Assembly (NCBI RefSeq): GCF_020283565.1
Contig: NC_060064.1
Coordinates: forward strand, 27,238,337 to 27,302,336
Reading direction: 5' to 3'
From: Trifolium pratense
Taxonomy: Eukaryota; Streptophyta; Magnoliopsida; Fabales; Fabaceae
Length of the DNA: 64,000 nt
In this document: positions 57,693 through 64,000 of the stretch, in pieces
Numbering within the stretch: the first letter of the stretch is position 1
Layout: each line of letters opens with the position of its first letter
Program-made: the position numbers and the translations under genes
The notes under the pieces: model-generated
Seen by the model: only the letters and a program-made list of their open reading frames with translations
Told to the model about the DNA's origin: nothing
The model's database searches: none

Positions 57693-59434
57693 GGGCTGCT
57701 AACTTAGACCCAGTTGGGTCTAAGTTAGCAAGGTGCACCTTTTCAGTTGGACAAAAATACCCATGTTTTTAATTTTTGAAAGAATAGAGCAACAGGGGCA
57801 TTTTTGTAATTTACCCAATAGTACACGCGCCCCCACCTTCTTTTCCCACCCCCAGGACACGTGTCACGCTATTATTGGACAAAAATCACGCGCGTGCATC
57901 ACACGCGCCGACAGGCGCGCGTGGGTGAAGGCCAAACGCGGAGAGAGAAAGCCTTTTGAAAAGGCAGGCCACGTGTCAGCATATGATTGGCTGCGTTAAT
58001 TTTTTTCCATTTAATACTTTAAACTCGATTATTTCGTCGTAAATTAATTTTTTATTTTTTATTTTTTATACCAAAATTCATAATTTTTTTTTCTCTACAA
58101 ATAGAGACTTGGTTCGTTTGATTTGGACACAGAAAAAAAAACCCAATTTTTCACTACCTTAATCTCATTTTTCACTACCTTACATCAACTCACTGAAACC
58201 ATTCTACCAGAAAAATGGTTTCAGAGTACAAATCTCTGAAACCATTCTACAAGCTAAATGGTTTCAGAAGCAAATAACTAATAATCAACTTACTGAAACC
58301 ATTCTACCAGCAAAATGGTTTCAGATTACAACTCTCTGAAACCATTGTACCAGATAAATGGTTTCAGAAGCAAACACAATTAATAAATTACTCACTGAAA
58401 CCATTCTACCAGTAAAATGGTTTCAGAATACAACTATGTGAAACCATTCTACAAGCTAAATGGTTTCAGAAGCAAATAACTAATAATCAACTTACTGAAA
58501 CCATTATACCAGCAAAATGGTTTCAGATTACAACTCTCTGAAACCATTGTACCGAATAAATGGTTTCAGAAGCAAACACAATTAATAAATTACTCATTGA
58601 AACTATTCTACCAGTAAAATGGTTTCAGAATACAACTATGTGCAACCATTCTACCAGTAAAATGGTTTCAGAAGCAAACATTAGTTTTTAATTACCGTTT
58701 TATCTCATTTAATTAACTAAAAATAGTTTCAGGTCTCCAAAAATTTCATAAAATATACCAAAAGTTCCAGAATATTATCTACTATTTTCCTGGTATAATG
58801 GTTTCAGTGAGTTGGTTGAGTGGTGCGTGTTAAATTACAACACACAAGTAACGTATTTAGTAGACAAAAAATGAGATTAAGGTAGTGAAAAATTGCGTTT
58901 TTTTTTCGGTGTCCAAATCAAACGAACCAAGTCTCTATTTGTAGACAAAAAAAAATTATGAATTTTGGTATAAAAATAAAAAAATTAAAAATTAATTTAC
59001 AACGAAATAATTGAGTTCAAATTATTAAATGAACAAAAATCACGCCCAGCCAACCATTGTGTGACACGTGTCCTACTTTTAAAAAGCAAATTTTTCTCTC
59101 TCCAGGTTGTAATCCAGTGTGCCGCAGGCACTGGAATCTGATGGATCAGGATGATCTGGGCTGTCTGATTGATCAGACAGTCTTGATGAGATCAGATCTT
59201 GGCTGTCTGATGGAAATCAACGGTCTGTAACCATGGTCCTTCGGTACGCGAGCGACACTGGATCCGCGTCTATTAATGGTTTCAGAAGGTGGGGCGCGTG
59301 TACTGTTGGTGTAAAATTACAGAAATGCCCCTGTTGCTCTATTCTTTCAGAAATTAAAAGAATGGGTATTTTGGTCCAATTGAAAAGATGCACCTTGCTA
59401 ACTTAGACCTAACTAGGGTCTATGTTAGAAAACC

Positions 59435-59436
<2 letters not shown>
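57691..59436. mobile_element. foldback transposon with internal hairpin array, in NPF intron
   Basis: 1746 bases. Left end GGGGGCTGCTAACTTAGACC is mirrored by the right end GGTCTATGTTAGAAAACCCC. The terminal 125 bases pair strongly (CTAAGTTAGCAAGGTGCA, AGAGCAACAGGGGCATTT). A further inner pair (57980-58170 against about 58870-59050) is also inverted and includes 'ACTTGGTTCGTTTGATTTGG'. The centre holds a tandem array of hairpins. No transposase seen. Target duplication cannot be read because both flanks are AT repeats. Confidence 0.82.
58193..58675. repeat. array of ten short hairpins
   Basis: Ten units of the form CTGAAACCATT, about 11 bases, AATGGTTTCAG. They come in five pairs of about 95 bases. 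Linkers alternate: 'AGCAAATAACTAATAATCAA' after odd pairs and 'AGCAAACACAATTAATAAAT' after even pairs, so the higher-order period is about 190 bases. Single half-sites (AATGGTTTCAG) recur at about 58800 and 59276. Confidence 0.9.

Positions 59437-59480
<44 letters not shown>
59437..59480. repeat. (AT)n microsatellite, right of foldback element
   Basis: AT dinucleotide tract immediately after the right end of the foldback element. Confidence 0.85.
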
Positions 59481-59483
<3 letters not shown>

Positions 59484-59727
59484 TAGAGAATCATGAAGTA
59501 GATGGATGAACATTGTCACATTATAACAAAATAATTGGTGGGCCAGAGTTTGAACTTATCACTTGTAATTTATGGGTTGAACCCTATTGAAATTCTATAT
59601 AAACCGGTGATATGGTTGAATTGGTGGTTATAAGTGGTGGGTAATCATCACTGAGCCTATTTTTTGATTTTTTTTTACACAAGCCTATCTTTTGATTGAG
59701 TTTGAATTCATCATTCAAATTCGAAGA

Positions 59728-59728
<1 letters not shown>

Positions 59729-59817
<89 letters not shown>
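59729..59817. repeat. (AT)n microsatellite, about 44 units
   Basis: Nearly 90 bases of pure AT in the NPF intron; the Ile-Tyr reading frame across it is an artefact. Confidence 0.95.
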
Positions 59818-59822
<5 letters not shown>

Positions 59823-60579
59823 ACTATCGTATTTTGGATTATAAGGAAAGGTTGAAATTATTACATGCCAAATTTTCTATGTCTAGTCCGCTTAAGTCAT
59901 TAGATAGAGATTAAACAACACAACGTAATTATGAAAAATTTAGAAATTAGAATTTCAATTGTCCGATTTTAATCTACAATTGAAATCATAGAGAAAATAA
60001 TATATTTCTATGATGTATGTGCTATTGTAAGTCTATGATTCATGATTCAGAAGATAAAACATAACAATTTTGTTATTTGAACATCAAAATATCGAAGCAC
60101 AAGCTACATATTTTTTACTAATTTATTGATCAAGAGAAGATGAGATTTCCATACCATCAACTGTAAGATACCAGAAATGACGAATACAGTGAATCTTGTT
60201 AAGTAAGAGTCACTAATAAACCCCCAAAAAATGCTGAGCAAAAAAGCTGTTCCCAAAAAGTTGGTAACCATGTTTGAAGATTCAGCAACTGAATAATGCA
60301 TTGACTTTAGAAAGTAGTCAACCAAGGTTACTCCATTACATGAGGTAATCAAGCTCAGTAACATCTCTACAACTGCAGTTATAAAAGTGGTCGTTCATTA
60401 TAAAGTAAATCTAAAATAATTTAGACTTAGAGTACTAATTTAGTCTATCTTTGTATTTTACTAGCCAAATAAGTATCCACTGATCAAGTCATAAAAATGT
60501 TAGGCATTTTGAAAAGTAGGAGGCTTGTGAATTAAAAAAATTGAGGAATCAAAATTGAATGTGAAGCGAAATTGGAGAA

Positions 60580-60976
60580 CAATACAAAAAACACGCCCTT
60601 TAGCCATAGGCAAAATTGTAGCTAAAGGAGTCATAGATTGTGGCTAATAAACTTTACCACTTTAATTTTGAGGGTGGCTTATTCCGACGTTGTGAAATTT
60701 AGTCATGAATAAATTTGGTTTTTGCTGTGAAAATATAAAGCGTGGTAACAATTTTACAACCATAGTTATTTTTCAATTTGTGAGGAAATTTAGCAAAATT
60801 GAGAGGAAACTTAGTGAAATTGAGAGTGAAGGTTCAGAAAAATGAGTGAGAACGGAGAACGAAAAAAATCAGTTTACTTTAGCAACGGTTAAAGCTAGTA
60901 TATTGATATATTTACCTACGGTCAATTTAACCGTGGTTAATATACTGTGGCTAAACATCAATTTTTTTTTGTAGTG
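60580..60976. mobile_element. small CACTA-type element in NPF intron 1-2
   Basis: 397 bases. Left end CAATACAAAAAACACG is a decayed CACTACAAAAAA and right end is TTTTTTTTTTGTAGTG. Flanked by GAA (60577-60579 and 60977-60979), the 3-bp CACTA duplication. Subterminal repeats 'TAGCCATAGG', 'TGTGGCTAA', 'AACCGTGGTTAA' and 'CTGTGGCTAAA' are present. No coding region. Confidence 0.75.
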
Positions 60977-61813
60977 GAAGCTTTCAAATTTTTTTAGTCA
61001 AAAAAGAAAATTTTTACTATCAAAGCATTTAATTTATTTAGTCAAAAATGAAAAGTTTGTATCAAAAATCAATTTTTTTTTTTGAGTAAAAAAATGATAT
61101 ACCTACTAGCTAAAGTTTTTTAATCTTTTTGAAAAACTTGTTTAATGAAAATATTAAATTTTAAGTCATACTTTTTTTTTTCTTTTCATTTTGATAAAAT
61201 TTATCACAGATATTACTTAAGCAACATTCATGCCCCCTCTTGAGATTATTATTTAGAATGAAAAATTATGGTTAATAATGGAAACACTAATTGTCATTTG
61301 ATAATTAATTCAGATTATGTGTCGAATTTTTTTTTATTTCAGATGAAATTCGAACCTTTAAAATTACAAAAATCAAATTTTTATAACTAATTTGACACCT
61401 TTTGAACAACTATGAAAATCAACAATGTGAAATTTGGCATACCACATGCAATGGCAGCAGGTCTTAGTCCTCCGTGCTTTCTTGTATCTGCCCTCTTGCC
61501 ATGGTAGTCGATATATTCCTCACTTTCAATATTGCTAAGCTCCGAATCCTATACACATATTTCAAATTAAGTCAAAAAAAATTAGACAATATTTCACAAA
61601 TGCAAAAAAAAAAAAAACACTAAGAAACATAAATTTTATATATATCCCAGAACATACACTACATGATAAGACAAATTAAAACTATAGAGCGTAATTATTA
61701 TTTTTTTGACAAACTATAGTAAAGCATAAACATACCATGGGTGAATGAAAGATTATTATTGTTGTTACTTAATTAATGTGAGTTTTTTTTATCAAAGAAC
61801 GACTAAAACATAC

Positions 61814-61816
61814 CAT
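61814..61816 (-). other. alternative start codon exon for the NPF gene
   Basis: The minus strand has two copies of ATG followed by GTATG (61738-61736 and 61816-61814), each a possible start codon followed at once by a splice donor. Either would splice in phase 0 to GAT TCG GAG at 61548. The sequence alone does not decide. Confidence 0.4.
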
Positions 61817-62301
61817 GGTATTCTAATTGGAACATAATATATATTGATTCCCCTGCAAAAAGACGAAAGTTTAAATAAGAAAATAATTTATGAAAAACAT
61901 TATAGCAGGAAAATTCATTGTACCATATCACTACTTCCTATTCCTATACTTATTAGAAGTTTTTTTCCTTTAAAATTTAAATTTTTGCCAAAATAACAAA
62001 ATGTACATATTTGCTTTACAATTTTAAAGAAGAAACAAACAAGATTATCACAAGGTACTTTTGGACTTCTCCGGTAAAAAAAAATTTGGATCCTCTCATT
62101 TAAAAGTCTTTACATTAGGCTATCAAATTTTAATTTTTTTGTCAAGTAATCTAGTGAATAGAAATTTCACTTATAAGTAGATAAGTGGATGATCAGGGTT
62201 CGAACCTCACCCCCAGCATTTATAATGCAATATCATGCCAATTAAGTTAAGCTCACAAAACTTCTCTCAAATCTACGTGAATTCTTCCAATTTCTAAAAA
62301 T

Positions 62302-62690
62302 CACTAATAGAAAACTGGCGATTACAGACGGAATTTCAGACAGATCTAAGACGAAATTCACACGGATTTGAGACGGAATATTACGTTGGCACGGATTTCG
62401 GACGGAATGGCTCATGTCCGAAAAAGCCTAGTGGCAAAATAAAATATTCCGTAGGAAATTCCGTCCCAACTTATTTCAGACGTATTTCGCACAAAATTTC
62501 GACAAAAAATCATACACCATATTTGTTTTGTATTGAACTTATTTCAGACGAATTTGAGACAGATTATAAATATGTTTCACACATATTTCACATGGATCAA
62601 AAATTTATTTCCACACGCATTTCAGACGGATTACTTATTTGTTTCACACAAAATTCAGACAGACTAAGTGTATTTAATGAGGTTTGATTC
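62302..62690. mobile_element. CACTA terminal fragment with subterminal repeats
   Basis: Begins CACTAATAGAAAACTGG. Then about ten copies of 'TTTCAGACGGA', 'TTTGAGACGGA' or 'TTTCACAC' follow at short spacing, as in the subterminal region of CACTA elements. No partner end was found, so it is a fragment or its other end is decayed. Confidence 0.6.
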
Positions 62691-62869
62691 TGTGGAAAGA
62701 TAACTCGATTACGGTAATTAATCTCTCTTTGTAACTCCAAATTTAGTGAGGTTTGATTCTGTGAAAAGATAACTCGATTACGGTCATTTCGGTATACGTT
62801 TAGTGAATTATTGATCCAAATTGAGTTGTGTACGACGCTTTGAAGTTGTGACTCGAAAACAGAATTTTA

Positions 62870-62985
62870 GGGGGGGCAAAATCCAAAAAATTATAAAACA
62901 GGGGGTAAAAGTCCGTGTTTTAAAACAAATGGGGTAAAATTCCGATTTAATTAAAACAAGGGGGTAAAACTGCATTTAAGCCTTT
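62870..62985. mobile_element. single end of a GGCTT..TGCAG MITE
   Basis: Ends 'AAACTGCATTTAAGCC' after repeats of 'GGGGGTAAAA', like the ends at 14181 and 44193. The other arm could not be located with confidence. Confidence 0.5.
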
Positions 62986-64000
62986 ATATTATAATTAATC
63001 AACTTTTCACACAAATTTGTGAGAGAATATAAAAACATTTTTAGTAAAACAATAGACATAAATAGATTTTATAAATTTATTTATTGATTTTTCAAAATGA
63101 CAAAATTTTAGTGTCTATTAGGACTAAAAGGAAACAAAAAACGACTTGGATAAAACAGGAAGTGTCTATTATGTTTTTGTTCTTCATTTACACTCAATCA
63201 ATTCTTGTTCTACGGTATTTGGTGTAGAAAAAAATCAATATATATTGTAATTGAATCTTTGGAAATTAGATGAGTGAATTAATATACATTGCATTTAAGT
63301 GTTCCTCTAGCAGTTTGATCCAATCTCCGCGTGTGCTGGTTTTTTGTTGCTGCACATTCAATTCAGCCATTCATTCAAGCTAAGCTATCTATCGGTCTTC
63401 TACAAACCGGCGATGTTGACAGAACATATACGGGCTGAAGGGTCATCTTCCTTTCGCGGCGAGGAACGCGATGCCGGTATCCGTTTCTCCAAACGTTATC
63501 AAAGATTACTGTTCATCATCCGTGTCCAGATCTAAGTTATTCACGTTTGAGTTTTCTGGGTTGTTAAAAAAATGTGAAGGAAGAAGATTTTTATTTTATT
63601 TATTATTTTGATCGAGAAAGAAGAAGATTTTGATGGAGGAAGATTTGAGTTTTCTTCATGTATTAATGGTGAGAATGGGCAAGTGAAATGCAGCAAAAAG
63701 AAAAAAAGAAAAAAAAAATCATGTTGTTTGCAGATTTTTTTTAAAAAATAATAGAAAATGAATTAAAAAGTCACATGGACAAATATTTCTATGTGTCATT
63801 TATTAAATAAATAAAAGTTGAAATAAAAGCCACCGCATGTCATGTCATAAAAAATAAACAGGTAAATGATCATTTACCTCCCCGCAAAATAAGCAAATTT
63901 TCGTTTACCCTCTATGCAGATTTTTTTTCTGTTTACCCCCTGCAAAAAATAGATTCACTCATTTTGCCCCCTGTGTATAAAACAAGACATGTGATTGTGC

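Larger units (their letters stand above)
55008..61738 (-). pseudogene. NRT1/PTR family (NPF) transporter interrupted by a MITE in the last exon
   Basis: Exons on the minus strand: start codon exon (61738-61736 or 61816-61814), 61548-61443, 60372-60155, 57572-57168, 56751-56645 and 56057-55008. Without the MITE at 55742-56049 the frame is continuous at about 525 residues. Family marks: HGGLRPA, NFLGTAFLLSIFWGFISDSYL, YAIAIGVGGVRATLPAHGGDQ, YKIPSGSPLTRI and a final EFFYSEAPESMRS. The ExxER proton-coupling motif of helix 1 is absent (VEMLLSLITSC), as in NPF4-like members, so clade 4 is a guess. NPF proteins carry nitrate, peptides, ABA, GA or glucosinolates with protons at membranes. The MITE brings an in-frame TAG at 55999-55997, which removes the C-terminal half unless it is spliced out. 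Confidence 0.88.
61817..64000. other. NPF upstream region and repeats to window end
   Basis: No gene recognised. Contains a SINE-like B box (62140-62260), a CACTA end (62302-62690), the end of a GGCTTAAATGCAG-type MITE (about 62870-62980), and from about 63860 a similar tract ('TTTACCCCCTGCAAAA') cut by the window end. Around 63400-63540 the sequence is more GC-rich (CATCTTCCTTTCGCGGCGAGG), as in a 5' exon, but no protein family could be recognised. Confidence 0.45.

Noticed and set aside
58193..58675. CRISPR-like array of regular repeats
   Set aside because: Repeats are imperfect short palindromes with repeated, not unique, linkers, inside a plant transposon; no cas genes and a eukaryotic genome.
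59729..59817. Reading frame of repeated Ile-Tyr
   Set aside because: Pure translation of an AT microsatellite.
63344..63535. Small protein near the window end
   Set aside because: No family resemblance; the GC-rich patch may be a first exon of a gene beyond the window but this cannot be shown.

Overview
The window looks like nuclear DNA of a dicot, most likely a papilionoid legume and probably Medicago truncatula or a close relative. This rests on very AT-rich intergenic DNA, intron-split genes with GT..AG borders, and dense small legume-type transposons; the species is an inference, not a proof.

Seven host protein genes can be read. From left to right they are: a two-exon dCTP pyrophosphatase (minus, 1459-3608); a three-exon EPFL9/STOMAGEN stomatal peptide gene (minus, 9214-10194); a single-exon secreted two-DUF26 protein (plus, 14418-15224); a ten-exon COQ6-like ubiquinone monooxygenase (plus, 18089-26146); a two-exon RABA5-type small GTPase (plus, 30735-34835); a three-exon DOMON plus cytochrome b561 protein (minus, 49214-51662); and an NPF (NRT1/PTR) transporter (minus, 55008 to about 61738 or 61816) whose last exon is broken by a MITE. 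A pectinesterase remnant (37430-42045) is split by a 4 kb CACTA transposon. The genes look functionally unrelated, as is usual in plant chromosomes; nothing suggests a gene cluster.

The rest is mostly transposon sediment, and many insertions can be proved by target-site duplications (TSDs) read directly: MITEs with 9-bp TSDs (13657-14181, 43385-44193), a hAT-type MITE with an 8-bp TSD (52385-53109), a Tourist-like MITE with a TTA TSD (55742-56049), CACTA elements with 3-bp TSDs (37925-41975, 60580-60976), SINEs with TSDs of 9 to 20 bp, two insertions of a retroposon family with a shared 3' end, a solo LTR, a copia fragment and a LINE fragment.

No undescribed biochemical system is evident. 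The most interesting items are the MITE that breaks the NPF reading frame, the CACTA element that carries pieces of a PHT4-type transporter, of ABCE1/RLI and of an unidentified third gene inside a pectinesterase pseudogene, and a foldback element in an NPF intron that contains ten short hairpins in a higher-order array.
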